A DNA stretch of 64,000 bases from Coriolopsis trogii (GCA_020543525.1 JAHYIO010000004.1:1550001-1614000); one strand, 5' to 3'. Counted from the first letter of the stretch, positions 43,918-56,079 are shown. Numbers and translations: made by a program. Notes: a model not told the origin generated them from the sequence alone.

Positions 43918-44479
43918 TTTACAGCGCGACCAGCACCCAGTGGTGATGTTGCATCTGCGATGCTATATATATCATTGCAATGCCTCAGATAGCACGACTT
44001 CACGCTTCCGGAGTGCAGCACACCCCGGGCATTCCCTTTCACAGTGGAGATGCGAGACGAACACGGCGCAAGCAACATTCAAAGGCGTGCGACCGACTCA
44101 AGATATTCACTCGGCGATCTCGATGCCACAGTGTCTACCGTGCTCCCGTCTGACCGAATTCAAAGAAACAGATACAAGGCAACCAGTAAGTCAATCGTAT
44201 ACAAGGATCTTCTCCAGAAACAGCCCTTGAACGGGATGATGTGTTGTTCTCGGGGTGCTGCGTGTCACGCTCAGACTCCATAATTATTCACGCAGTTCAC
44301 ATACCTGTGAGGCCGACAAGAGCGCGTACGAATAGGCATGTATCGCAACGCCGAGAATATACACAGCAGGGTTGTTGGCACTCGGCTGACCCATCTCCTG
44401 CATAATATGGCCACACGAAGGATCATTTGACGTGCAAGCTAAAACGATGCGCCCAGGTCAATCAGAATGTGAAGAGTCC
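43918..44479. other. intergenic
   Basis: Between the MARVEL-like gene and R1 copy E. Nothing recognised. Confidence 0.4.
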
Positions 44480-45300
44480 CTGGGCGGTACTGCCTAAAGC
44501 GGACATGTCTTATTCGGCCGCCAAAGGGCTGACGAGTTGCAACATATCGATGGAGGCCGCGGCATATCCCGGGGGTCGGTCAGCCTCCCCAATATAAGGA
44601 GCACATCCCGGGTTGACCTCCCCTTCCACACGAACCCCATGTCCTCTCCCCTCTGCTCTGAATTTGGCCTTCATCCTCTCTTGGAGCATCCTTGCTCCTG
44701 AGTGGGCTTGTTGTGTATCGAGCGTGGTTGACGACCAGGTCCTCTCTACTGTCCGATTCGCTCCATTACGACGGATGGTGGTGGGTTCTGTGTTACATCC
44801 GGTATGAGTTCCTCACTCACTGTGCGACAATTGTTCCTGACTTTCGCGACGAGCAGTATACAGGGTCCCACTCAAGTCTTCCTTGAGGTCGCAATGTCGG
44901 CACCGACAAAGGACTTGATGCGACATGCATAGCTACCACACCATCCACAATATGCATGCTGCTCTGGCATGGCTGGGATCACCATCATGTAAGTCGCCGT
45001 CCCTGAATATGACCTCTCCATATCCTCAATGTCACCACTTTCCTCCAGTCTGCGAATACGCATCTTGTTCCAGCCGCTCGTCGGTTGTAAGACCACCCGG
45101 TGGCATCTGACGTTCGCGGCGCGTATCGCTCGGGCTCCTACATCCTCCTCGTCAGACGTGCCAATGTGTGCGCCGAGTCGTGGAGTAGACGAGCCAACGC
45201 CTCTCCGAGCAGGTCACCTGTCAGGGACGGGTGACTCGGACTGTGCGGAGCGTGCGCGTCGCATTACAAGGCTGAGAGTACGACCGGTGAGTTCCATATG
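44480..45300 (+). repeat. R1 repeat copy E (diverged)
   Basis: Plus-strand copy. Promoter box with TTATTCGGCCGCCAAAGGGC (44510-44529), TATAAGG at 44593-44599, exon ending TTACATCCG at a GTATGAG donor, then a second exon ending CACCATCAT at GTAAGTCG, and a last segment with EPTPLRAGHLSGTGDSDCAE. The promoter is more conserved than the early coding-like part. The final frame stays open past a GTGAGTTCC donor-like site. Confidence 0.6.
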
Positions 45301-45923
45301 CGTCTTGAAGACCCGGACTCTAGCTGACCAACGATCTCGTAGCGATGGCCAGAATTGACTGAAGAGAGAAAAAATGTGATGGGTGGGATTTGAGGATTAC
45401 GGCGCGTTTGGTAGGTCTTAGATAGTTGTCTTAGTATCCTACACAATGGTGCCCTTCGTGATGTAGTAATAGGTCTTCATGAATATAATTACTACGCAGG
45501 GAGGTTCCTTCTCTTTCCTCCTGCCGTAAACAAAATGTTCAGTCCATTGCGTCATGACTCGGATATGTCACATGGAACATTCACATGTTTATATGTGACC
45601 AACGGAATCAGTTGTAAGAGAAGTAACTCGTACGATTCGGGTGTTTCTCCTAAGACACTTCGGCGATACCGGTGATCCATGCATTTGACAACAAGTAACG
45701 GTCTGAACATGCAAAGGCGGATGCTGTGAGACACGCATCATACGAGCCAACGAGTCTTTGGTAAATTTCAATTCCTAAGAGTTGTGTGTCAGGAATATGT
45801 GGGATCTACTTTTACAACTCATGCAGATGCATATGGCTGGCATGGACGCATTATCAGGAGACTGATTGAGAACAAAGATGACTCGAATTTCTATCCCTAA
45901 TCAAGTCTCTAACTACACCCATG
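45301..45923. other. intergenic, AT-rich
   Basis: A/T-rich stretch without long frames between R1-E and R2'. No tRNA or other RNA gene recognised. Confidence 0.4.
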
Positions 45924-46990
45924 ACGTTTCGGCGCACGTTGGTTTCCCCACGGTCAAGGCCGTAGGTACTTGTCCCGAGGGCCACGAAGAGGCCTGCGCC
46001 AGGAACAACCACGCTGGAAGAGCAGCAATGATTGACCGTACCTCGGGGCCAGCGTCTTGAATCGAGAGCCGATTGTAGGATCGAAGCTGGTCCTTACTGC
46101 CCATGAGAGGCTCATCTTGAGGCACACATATCGCACACACAATCGGTCGTTGTTCTTCCGGAGCGTGTCGTGGAGTCGTGCTTGCGGGGTTCCGTGGTGG
46201 CACAGAGTGCAGTGGCGAGCCTCGAACTCTCTGTCGATAGTCCAAGCTACCAAAAGGACGGAGTTCAGGGAAGTCGAAGTGGAGACGGTGGCGAGAGACG
46301 TACCCGTAGATGCCCTGTGAAGCCTGCGGGCCAAAGTCGACGAGACGAGCTTGTTGGAAGTGTGGCGTCGCCTAGCTAGGACTGAGTAGCGGATGACGGT
46401 AGAGGAAACACACCTAGAAGGCCACTGGTGACGGAGTTTCCGGGTTGCGACAAAGTGAGACGAGCGTCGATGGCCAAAGCTGAGGGCAACCTGGGACGAT
46501 GGCGCAATATACGAGAGTGGGTGAAACAGAGTCGAGGAGGAGTGAGGTGGCCCATGCTGACCGGCGGGCTGGAGTCTTGCGAGGAGGTTGTCCCACTGGC
46601 AGAGCAGAGTCTGTCGAGAGTCGTCGAGGATGTGGGTGGTCCCGAGTGTAGGATTGGAGGAGAAAGGCAGGGCTTTTATATCCAGAGGACACGAGGCTGC
46701 GCGCTTGCCAGTGTACTTGCGTGTGTCATTTGAGTGTATTGCCTCGAATACCATCCAGTGGTCCAAAAAGGGAGAGTTGTTTCTACGCCTCAGAGATCCC
46801 TGATTGGTCACAACCAATCGTTGCCCAGCTCTGTCCGGCATGGCCAGATAAGGGTCTTGCTTTTTCAGGGCTGAATAGGCGTTGCGTGTTCGAAGTCGAC
46901 GAGTCTCAAATTACTGGCAGGATCTCTTCTGCATCGTGGGAGCTGAGTGGTCGTCGTCTGAAGTCGCCTCACTGCACCAACTACTGGAGG
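45924..46990 (-). repeat. R2 repeat, right (inverted) copy
   Basis: Inverted partner of 15990-17044. Same end point (CGCCGAAACGT at 45924), same TATA box (CTTTTATA on the plus strand, 46673-46680) and same order of motifs. Minus-strand open frame 45954-46841 (295 codons) corresponds only partly to the frame in the left copy, with several frame changes between them. Confidence 0.65.
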
Positions 46991-47369
46991 GGTGGCGGGC
47001 ACGCGCCATATACCACGTTGGTCCGTGCTCTGGGCTTGATCGGTCATATATTTGGAGAAATAAAGCCAGGAATTCGATAGGGAAGGGAATCCCCCAAATG
47101 GCCCTACCTTGGAGACTCCAGAGAGCAGTTGGCTGACAAGGGCTGTGAGCCGCTTGCAATCTCAACCAAACAGGAGCAAATAACGATGCTGAGCGCCCGA
47201 TTGATGACACGAGTTACACGACCCTCCATCCGCCGGCTTTCCTCCGCATCGCCATCGCTGAGTATGCGAGACGAGCCTGGTGGGTGAACGGTATGTAGGT
47301 GGATTCATTCGTATCCACAAGCAGACGATGCGAATGGAGGCCGGTTTAGACTGAAACGAACAGCTTCGA

Positions 47370-48300
47370 ACTCCAACCCGACTGGGCGACCTCGAGGCTA
47401 CCATGCTGAAGAGCTGCGATTGGAGCTGAATGGAGACCGTTTTGGGATCGCGGTCACCGCAATCATCGCCTCCATATTTTGCCAAACAGATATTCCAAGG
47501 GATAGCAGCTGTGAAACACGCCTGGGCTCCTGCCGAACTGGGTGGACCCCTTGTTCGGCCGCCAAAGGGCTGACAGAGTGATCCAACATACTAGCATGGC
47601 AGCCCCCGTGCGTCAGCCTCTCGACTCTCGAATATGTAACCCAGACCTCCGCCTCCATCCTCCTTCCCTACCACCACATTCTCTCTCCCCCGCCTTCGGG
47701 GTCTCCTTCCTTTTGCTCGCGCCTCACGCGCTGGAAGACAGTGGGTCCTGAATGATATTCGGTATGTGTTTTTGTACGGTTCACCAGTGGCGCGACAAGT
47801 TGCTGACCGCTGTGGCACATAGTATCTTCGGACCTCCCCGGGTCTCGCTCCAATCCGCAATAGCGATTGTGACAAGGGACTCCGGTAGCGGCGTGCGCAG
47901 ATGACTACACCAACCTGCCCACGCCGCCCGGCATGGCTGGAACATATATCATGTAGGTTCTAGGCAGAGTCCGCATTCCTCGTTCCTTCCCTCACCACCT
48001 CCATTCTGCAGTATAGGCACACGCACCTAGATCCAGCCGCCCGTCGGTTGTAAGCCCACCTGGTGGCATTCCGATGCTCGCGACGCGTCTTGCTCAGACT
48101 CCTACCCCTTCTCATAAGACGCACCAACGTGTGTGCTGGTCGAGCGGTAGACGAGTCGACGCCTTTCCGGCGAAGTCACTTGTCGGGGACAGGTGGCTCG
48201 GACTGTGCGGAGCGGGCGCGTCGCATTGCAAGGCTGAGACACAAATCGGTGAGATCACATAGCTCCGCGCTGGAGGACGAGCTCTGACAGATGACTTTAG
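47370..48300 (+). repeat. R1 repeat copy F
   Basis: Plus-strand copy, inverted partner of copy D. Promoter box 47548-47574; the TATA position has decayed to AATATGTAAC near 47630. Close relative of copy G: a stretch of more than 150 bp (TCCGCATTCCTCGTTCCTTC and what follows) is almost identical, indicating recent exchange or duplication. Confidence 0.65.
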
Positions 48301-49689
48301 GAGCGGCCGCCCTCTTCAACCTATTGCCCATCTGGACTGTAGTTCCTAGCGTGCTAAGGTCAGTTATTTCCTGACGCTGCTGTACTAATTCACCTTCGCA
48401 GATTGGGTGGAAAAATGGAGTTCCAGCATGATGCCAGCAAAGGTCCGTACATGTCAGTGGTAGTGTAGTGTTTGGTCTTAGTACTCGTACGAGCAGTTGA
48501 ATATAACCCCACTTTTGGCATACTGGTGTATGACTGAATTTGTCGTCGCGAATGTCAGCCAGTCATGCGTACCACGCCTCCGCGCCCTTCAGGGCACTGC
48601 AGTGTATAAGTATGGACATACATCTCAGATGTTGAGCCGACACGACTTCTTCGAGGATATGCCAACAGTCCCACTGACCGATGCGCTAGTAGAAGTCAAG
48701 CCACGTCAGCGAGTTGTAAAAGCTGATTTTTGACTTTGAGTACGTGCCCAAGTAAGACAGAGGGCGCCTGCAGGTCGAAAAAGCATCGATAATATGGGGA
48801 ATGATGGCTGTCGCCGGTTGAGCCTAGTAGACCTTGCCGCTTTGGAGACCGCGACGAGCAATCTCAAAATCGAACTCCATCTTCCGAACGCACCGCGGGT
48901 CTCGGAGTCGGGAGCTTGATGACTGTCGACGTCTGTCGTGCGTACTCCGTTGCGTTCAATACCCCACTGCCGTATCGAGCGCTCTTGAACTTAAGTGACC
49001 GTACTCGCGCACGCTGCTAGTGACTCGCTCGCAGTGGTTGGAGGGATGCGCAAAGCCTGGTTCAAGCGTCTTACCCTGCGCGTCGATCCACCAAAACAAG
49101 CAATCTAGACGCCGTAACGCGGCGGCTCGTCGCAAGACTCGCAACTCGCGATGCCTCAGCCTCCCTCGAACACACTCTGCTGAACTGGATAGTCTGAAAG
49201 ATCCTTTAGAGCAAATAACGATTTTTCTTCTGTCAACCTCGACCTGACGGTCAGCATAACGCCCCAAGTATCGATGCTTGTTCTCAAGTTACAAGTAGAG
49301 GAGAGGATTCCACGCGATAGGACCGTTGTGAGTTCGACAGGCAACGTGCTGGTCGTTAACCAAGATGCGCCCGTGTGCAAGTCTATGATCTCCAGTTTCA
49401 ATCGCTTTCCGAGGGTGGCTTAGGTATGGCGGGATCGAGACTCGGAATCGTCCGGAGTACGCAATAGGGCTCTCGAATGGAGGCTTGCATGGGCACACGA
49501 GGAGGTTGACTGGACTGGACCGCATCCGGCTGTCGGCCTCCCAGTCATGCAAGCCCTCAATACGTCAGCCCTCGCGGTCGGTCAGCCTCAGGCTAGCCTG
49601 CACAGTATATGACCCTGCGTACGTCCCATACGCTATCTACCTTCACTTGTCCTCTACGCTCTCTGTCACTCCAACGACCCCAAGCCACC
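48301..49689. repeat. R1 spacer remnant, then intergenic DNA
   Basis: 48301-48740 resembles the spacer after copy G (GTGTATGACTGAAT / GTGCATGACTGAAT; GTCAGCCAGTCATGCGTACC / GTCAGCCGGTCATGCGTACC; ACATACATCTCAGATG). From 48741 to 49689 no gene or repeat was recognised. Confidence 0.5.
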
Positions 49690-50912
49690 ATGTTCGTACA
49701 CTTCGCATCCCCGACTATATCCCAAGCCATGAAACTAGATGCTGCCCTTGTTGATCTCTTCGACCTCGTTCCCTTCATCATCAATTTTTTCATTATCCTC
49801 TGTGTCTTCCTCCGCGTCCATAAATGGCTGCGCGTTCTTCATCACTTCAAGTTAGAATCCAAGGTCAGCCTCAGCCTCGTTCGATTCACACATTTGCACG
49901 TAGCTGATGATGGTGATATATAATCATTAGGCTACCCTCAGTGCGCTACAGGCCAGTATCTCTCGGCTTCAGGACGAGATTCGCGACATTTTAGGGGAGA
50001 CCGCGAAGAAGAAGAAGCGCATCAACAGGTACTGGAAGATGCAGTTGTGGTCGAGTAAGCAGGTCAAGGAGTTCCAGAGTGCGATCGACAAGCAAGATGA
50101 GGCTGGCCAGACGCTGCGGGCGCGGGTGAGGGAACTGGAGATGGCGCTTGAGGGGAGGCGGAGAAGGAGAGATGGGGCGAGCGGTGTGACGACGGTCAGT
50201 AGCCTGTCCTTCTTTTCATTCCGCCTCTGGAAACACGGCTCATTGTGGGGTTACCAGAAGAACGAGTCGGAGACGATGGGAGACGATCAGGAGACCGCAG
50301 TGGAGAAGTCGCAGGGGTCGTCATCCGTGTTTGATGTGCGTGTGCTCGACCATCTCTGATTTCACCTTACTGACAGCACAAACACAGCTTTCATCTTACC
50401 CAGCACAGGTGACTGCCGCACGGCAGGCTCAGCAACTCGTCGTCGAGAGAATGTCCGCCAAGACTCGGGACCAGTCTACGCAGTGGGCTGGCATCTCCGA
50501 CCTCAAGCGGCATATCTCCGCGCTCGAGAAGCTGGGCGACCTACGGCTGACGGAGATGCAGGTGATGAACGCGGAGCGGCAGGAGCTGGAGGAGAAGTAC
50601 GAGATGCTGGAGGTGAACTACGAGATCCGGGGGCGGAACCTGAAGAAGCGCGAAGAGGAGCTGTGCGAGGCGCGTGCGATGATCGAGGAGCTGAAGCTGG
50701 CCTTGGAGGCGAAGACGACCGATGTCGAGAACACTCCATCGTTGTCTTTTGCTCCTGTGCTGACGTCTACTCCGGTTGCTGCGAAGAGGAAGAAGAGGCC
50801 GCGGCTACCTTCCGATGGGTCGTCTCGAAGACCGCTCGCGACGAAGTTTGTGGAGAACGTGGTTGTGGAGGTGTCGCGGATTCCGCGCCCAAGTCTCTCG
50901 AAAATGCGTTGA
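49690..50912 (+). CDS. membrane-anchored coiled-coil protein, unknown function
   Basis: ATG 49690 (alternative 49729) to TGA 50912, four exons. One hydrophobic helix (DLVPFIINFFIILCVFLRV) lies near residues 28-46. The rest is coiled coil: SISRLQDEIRDILGETAKKK, KQVKEFQSAIDKQDEAGQTL and later ISDLKRHISALEKLGDLRLT, YEMLEVNYEIRGRNLKKREE and IEELKLALEAKT. The C-terminus is basic with a possible nuclear-type cluster AAKRKKRPRLPS. One N-terminal helix plus heptads suggests an organelle-membrane tether or scaffold. I do not recognise a named family. Confidence 0.7.
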
Positions 50913-51249
50913 ACAAATCATCAGATGTTTTCTCTTCTCTTTTTCTCTCTTCTCTCTCCCTCTTCTTCCTTGTATTACGGGAAACACGATACTTGACTAA
51001 ACAATTGACGATACACAATACACAATTCATCTCACTCGGACCTGTCTAAACACGGTCCACATCATCTCCTCGCGCCAAGCTGTTCAATAAGAGTAGACAG
51101 TTGCGGAAACCCATTGTTCAAGACCCCCCTGACCTAGAGAGACAACTACGTGCGCTACACACTATGGAGTTCTACAGAGTGTGGGGCGGCGCTACGTCAC
51201 CTACATAGCCACCCCCGCAGCTACGGAGTGAACGGTTTTTCTTGATGAC
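50913..51249. other. intergenic
   Basis: T/C-rich 3' region (TTTTCTCTCTTCTCTCTCCC) followed by unremarkable sequence up to R1-G. Confidence 0.4.
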
Positions 51250-52170
51250 TCGAGGCTAGGTCCCTACCGTGCGCCGAGGATCTGAGCGCTGTCCTTGCAT
51301 GTGCCGTTGAATGGAGACGTTGCGGAATCGCAATTATGGATACCGCCTCCATCTCCCATCTCTTGCCAAACCCGCGCCCAAGTGATAGGAGGCTGTGAAC
51401 CACGTCTGGCCTCCTGCCGAAGACGGTCCATCCCTTGTTCGGCCGCCAAAGGGCTGAGTCGGCTGACAGACCTAACACATCCGTGTGTCAGCCTCCCGGG
51501 TATAAAACCCAGACCTCCGTTTCCATCCTCCTTCTTCACCTCCACCACCACATTCTCTCTTCTCCGTCCCAACCCAACTTTTGCTCGCACCTGTAGCGAC
51601 GAAAGATAGCGGGTCCTGGATGACATTCGGTATGTCTAGCGCTACTCTTTGTAACAGTGGAGCGACAAGTTGCTGACCATCGCGCCGTACAGTGTCTACG
51701 GACCTCCCGGGTCTCGCCCTAATCCGCAATAGCGATTGTGACAAGGGACTCCGGTAGCGGCGTGCGCAGATGACTACACCACCCTGCCCACGCCGCCCGG
51801 CATGGCTGGAACACATATCATGTAGGTTCTAGGCAGAGTCCGCATTCCTCGTTCCTTCCCTCACCACCTCCAATTCACAGTATAGGCACACGCACCTAGA
51901 TCCAGCCGCCCGTCGGTTGTAAGCCCACCTGGTGGCATTCCGATGTTCGCGACGCGTCTTACTCAGACTCCTACCCCTTCTCATAAGACGCACCAACGGG
52001 TGTGCTGGTCGAGCGGTAGACGAGTCGACGCCTTTCCGGCGAAGTCACTTGTCGGGGACAGGTGGCTCGGACTGTGCGGAGCGGGCGCGTCGCATTGCAA
52101 GGCTGAGACACGGATTGGTGAGACCACATATCTCCGCGCTGGATAACGAGCACTGACAGATGGCTTTAGG
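51250..52170 (+). repeat. R1 repeat copy G
   Basis: Best-preserved promoter: box 51432-51457, then GTCAGCCTCCCGGGTATAAA with TATA at 51501-51507. Exon-like ATGACATTCG ends at a GTATGTC donor (about 51630), acceptor CCGTACAG near 51692, then TDLPGLALIRNSDCDKGLR followed by TAG. The last segment has TPFRRSHLSGTGGSDCAERA and ends at a GTGAGACC donor. Followed by a spacer (52171-52820) and copy H. Confidence 0.65.
51501..51507 (+). promoter_or_regulatory. TATA box of R1-G
   Basis: TATAAAA, equivalent to the TATA boxes at 8351, 9976, 13784, 44593 and 53143 in other copies, always about 65-80 bp after the promoter box. Confidence 0.55.
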
Positions 52171-52819
52171 AGCGGTCGCCCTCTTCAACCTATTGCCCAT
52201 CTGAACTGAAGCTCCGAGCGCGCTAAGGTCAGTTTTTCTTTCTGACACTGCTGTACTGATTCATCTTCGTAGATTGAGTTTGGGTTTTCAGCGATGGTGA
52301 TGATTCCAGCGAAGGTTCGTATTTGGTAGCGTAGTGATCGTACAGTGCTTCATACTACCCGTACGAGCGGTTGAATAGAATCCTATCTGTGCCTTACTGG
52401 TCAGTGGTGCATGACTGAATCTGCCGTCGCGCATGTCAGCCGGTCATGCGTACCCCGCCTCCGCACGATTGCGTGCACGTTGGTGATATATAGGAAGAAC
52501 ATACATCTCAGATGCTGCGCCGATACTACGACTTCTTTCAGATCTAACAGTGAATCGATGTGGAGTCCAAGATGATGTAATCCGAGCCACGTCAGAGTGA
52601 TGCAGGATATTGGTGACTTTGAGAAAGTGCCAAGTCAAACAGAGAGCATAATGCCTCAATGACTGAGTCCTCTCATCAGTGGACTTTCGAGCCATTGATC
52701 AGAGCGGAACAAACAAAAGCAAACACTTACACTTAGCGTCTAAATAGTGAAATTGACCTCTCACTAAACGACCACGATGATGAGAGTGCATATACGGTAG
52801 GTGGAATGTATACGTATTT
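52171..52819. repeat. R1-associated spacer (G-H)
   Basis: Inverted counterpart of spacers 8661-9360 and 14111-14780: GCCACGTCAGAGTGATGCAG, AACAAACAAAAGCAAACACT and ACGACCACGATGATGAG recur inverted there. Confidence 0.6.
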
Positions 52820-53800
52820 GATTGCACCCGTTTCAGATGGAGTTCTACCCAGTACCAGACGAAGACCGCGTTGAGGGATCGAACATCATCTTCTGAATGA
52901 CCTCAAGGTCCCTACCGTCCGCCCACAATTTGAGCGCTGTCCTTGCGGGTGCCGTCGAATGGAGACGTTGCGGAATCGCAATCATCGCTATCGTCTCCAT
53001 CTCTTGCCAAACTCGCGCCCAAGTGATAGGAGGATGTGAATCACGTCTGGGCTCCCGCTCAAGATGGTCCATCCCTTGTTCGGTCGCCAAAGGGCTGACA
53101 GACAGCACCCCGCCCTCGACGCTCGTGCGTCAGCCTCCCGAGTATAAAGCCATCTCCTTCGTCTCTACCGTCCTTCTTCACTACCACAACATTCTCCTCC
53201 CTTTCAGCCTCTCTTCCCTCACGCCTCATGCGAAGGAAGATAGCGGGTCCTCATTGGCGTCCGGTATGTCTTGCCCTACATTTCGCTACAGTCGTGCGAC
53301 AAGTCGCTGACCATTGTTGGGCACAGTGCCTATGGACCTTTCCGGATCTCGCTCCAGTTCGCACAGTCGACTGTGACAAGGGACCCCGGTACGGCGTGCG
53401 CAGACTACCATCATCATTTCCTTCCTGCGCACGCTGCCCTGCAAGGCTGGTTCTCATACCACGTACGTCTCCCTAATGAATCTTTTTGCGCTCGTCTTTG
53501 AACGCCTCCATCATATCAGTACCTGCGATTGCATCAGGTTCCAGCCGCCCGTTGGTTGTAAGCCCACCTGGTGGCTTCCGACGTTCGCGACACGCCTCGC
53601 TCAGACTCCTACACCTTCTCATAAGACGCACCAAAGGGTGTGCAGGTCGAGCGGTAGACGAGTCGATGCCTTTCCGGTGAAGTCACTTGTCGGGGACAGG
53701 TGGCTCGGACTGTGCGGATCGGGCGTGTCGCATTGCAAGGCTGAGCAATGGATTGGTGCGTTTACATAGCTCTGCGCCACAGAGCGAACACTGACAGACG
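52820..53800 (+). repeat. R1 repeat copy H (longest open frame)
   Basis: Promoter box 53073-53099, TATAAAG 53143-53149. Unlike the other copies, where the codon after CTCCGG is TAG or TAA, here one base is missing and CCCCGGTACGGC reads on: LAPVRTVDCDKGPRYGVRRL, open to a CCACGTACGT donor near 53460. Acceptor GGTTCCAG then gives PPVGCKPTWW; the last exon is open in the frame VDAFPVKSLVGDRWLGLCGS. If any R1 copy still encodes a protein, this is the best candidate, but no product family is recognised. Confidence 0.6.
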
Positions 53801-54266
53801 GCTTCTGTAGTGGTCACCTCCATGGCAGACAACCCATTGTGTAGAACGACAGGAAAGGTGAGTTCTATTCGTCCTGATCTTTCACTGATTGCCCATTGCA
53901 GCCGAGGCAGTAAGCTATGAGCTGAGGGGATGCAGTCGAGCTGTCAGAGGGACTTGAACCTCCACGACGCGTATCGCTGCTTTGCCAGTTCATGACGAGA
54001 TAGTAGACTCATCGATCGTAGAGTAGTGTTTGTAGATGTAGAATATGATCCATCAGTACGAGCGATGTCAATTCAATTGTTTCCTGGCCGTACCCTGGCC
54101 TACTCAGGATGATTGAGTGTTACTGGAACTGAAATAGTGCCCTCTTAAGTTCGAGACCGTCGCTGTTGGCAGTTGCACGCCATGGCGCCCTGGCGATGCT
54201 CCCTGCCGCCGCCTACGCGATGGGCGCTAACTTCGAAGTGGCCTATGAGGGCGTGGAAGGTGCATG
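53801..54266. other. intergenic, possible tRNA relic
   Basis: Minus-strand sequence near 53942-53975 contains GGAGGTTCAAGTCCCTC, a good T-arm-like stem-loop, but no matching acceptor strand or D-arm follows. Otherwise nothing seen. Confidence 0.3.
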
Positions 54267-54274
54267 TGACGTCA
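54267..54274. promoter_or_regulatory. perfect CRE palindrome TGACGTCA
   Basis: Full 8-bp ATF/CREB site 160 bp upstream of the Ish1-like ATG and 75 bp upstream of its TATA box. Atf1-type bZIP factors bind this motif; fission-yeast ish1 is reported as a stress gene under the Spc1-Atf1 pathway. Confidence 0.55.
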
Positions 54275-54348
54275 TTCACGCATCTCTCTTTTGTGCGTCA
54301 TTGGGGGAGACGAGGAGAGGAGCGAGCCACGACAGCAAGCGATTGGGG

Positions 54349-54356
54349 TATAAGAG
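54349..54356 (+). promoter_or_regulatory. TATA box of the Ish1-like gene
   Basis: TATAAGAG 79-86 bp upstream of ATG 54435, followed by a pyrimidine-rich leader. Confidence 0.6.
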
Positions 54357-54434
54357 CCAGAGGCCTGCCATGGGCCACCACAATTTCCGTCTCGTCTCTT
54401 TTCCTGGTTTTCACCTCACGACTTACGACACGCC

Positions 54435-56079
54435 ATGAAGATCAACACCTCTTTCCTCCTCATCGCCCTCACTGCCGGCACCGCTGTCCAAGCAAATTGG
54501 TTCGGCGGAAGCAACAACCAGGCAGCTGGTACGTATCCACTCAACCTTCCCCGACGATTCTCCCGTCGCTGACCACCCGCGCGTTCAGAATACTCTACTT
54601 GGTCAACCCAAGAACTCCAGAACTGGCTCGATTCCCATAATGTCCCCTACCCCTCCGGCACTCCTTCACAGGCAGAACTCCGGGACGCCGTCAAGGCCAA
54701 CTGGGATTCTGCGTCTTCCTGGTCAGCGGATCAGTACAACAAGGCCCAAGTCGCGTTTGCCAACTTGAAGGCCGACGCTTTCGACACCTGGGACGAGTCG
54801 CGTCTTCGTGAGTTCCTCCTCGAACAAGGCGTCGTCAACCCCTCCGGACCTCGCGAGCAACTCGCTCTCCTCGCGAAGCAGAAGTGGAGACAGTACTCGT
54901 CCGCTGCGAGCGAATACAGCAAGACCGCCGCCTCTACCGCAAGCTCTCTCTCGAGCGACGCATCCGCCAAGGCCAGCACAGCGTCTTCCCGTGCCAGCAC
55001 CGCTATCTACGGCGACTCTCTGCACCAAGCCTCGAAGTCTGCGTCTTCACTCGTATCGCAGGCCACGAACGACGTCGCAAAATCGCTAGACGATAGCAAA
55101 GACTATGTCTACTCCACGTGAGTCTTGTTATCATTCGTTCTATTCCGCAATGAGCTGACGTGCACGCAGGTGGGACGACAACCGCATCCGTAGCTACCTC
55201 CAGGAGCACGGTGTCATTGAAGCTCCCTCTACCCCTCGCGAAAAGCTCCTTGCCAAAATGAAGGAGACTTACGCGGCTGCCACCAATCCCGTTTGGAAAG
55301 CCTGGTCCGACTCGTACATTCACCAGTGGCTCCTCAACCACGGTATCATCAAGAGTGGTCCGACGAAGCAGCGCGAGGAGCTCGTCAACTTGATGAACCA
55401 ATACTATTATGACGCGAACGCCAAGGTTTGGGACACGTGGGGTGACTCGCAACTGAAGCAATGGCTCGTGGAGCACAACGTCATCAAGAGTGACGCTCAG
55501 CTCCAACGCGAAAAGATGGAGAAGCTCGTTGCGTGAGTCGACATGATGCTCCATCTAGGCCACTCGTGGGACTCACATTGTACACATTCCAACAGCGACA
55601 ACTATGCTCACGCTCATGACACAACTTGGGCCGCATGGAAGGAGTCCGACATGCGCTCCTGGCTCATTGAACACGGCTACCTCCGCAGCGACGCTAAGAA
55701 GAGCCGCGACGAACTGGTCAAGTTGATGCAGGACAAGTATACCGATGCTTCTGCCCGCACTGCAGCATACCTCACCTGGCCTGACGCTCGCCTTCGGGCA
55801 TACCTCCGCGAGCACGGCGTCTCCGAAAAGGCTCTCCCAAGTTCGCGTCCCGATCTTCTTCAGGAAGTCCGCATCCGCTACGTCGAGACTTGTCACGGTG
55901 CCGGCCATCTCTGGCGTCGCGTGAAGGAGTACTTCGACTCGGGCGTGCAGCTCACTGAGGAGAAGCTCGGCCAGATCCTCGACATTCTTACGGGTGGCGC
56001 TGAGGGCGCGAAGGAGGGTGCGAAGGAGGGCGCTCGCCATGCGCAAGAGAAGCATGCCGACCAAAAGGTCGAATTGTAA
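54435..56079 (+). CDS. Ish1/Msc1-like stress protein with repeated Ish1 domains
   Basis: Four exons, ATG 54435 to TAA 56079, about 480 residues. Signal peptide MKINTSFLLIALTAGTAVQA. Then six or so repeats of the Ish1 motif (W-S/D-x-x-x-L-x-x-W/Y-L-x-x-H/Q-G/N-V): STQELQNWLDSHNVPYP, DESRLREFLLEQGVV, DDNRIRSYLQEHGVI, SDSYIHQWLLNHGII, GDSQLKQWLVEHNVIK, ESDMRSWLIEHGYLR and PDARLRAYLREHGVS. An Ala/Ser-rich helical linker (TAASTASSLSSDASAK) separates repeats 2 and 3. The C-terminus has AKEGAKEGARHAQEKHADQK. Ish1 is a stress-induced nuclear-envelope/ER protein; yeast Msc1 is related. Location in the ER/nuclear envelope is inferred from the signal peptide and homology-like repeats. Confidence 0.88.

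Noticed and set aside
45954..46841. 295-codon R2 frame as a real gene
   Set aside because: The partner copy at 16-17 kb does not keep the frame; indels shift it several times.
53935..54000. tRNA gene on the minus strand
   Set aside because: Only the T-arm-like part is convincing; no acceptor pairing or D-arm, so at most a relic.
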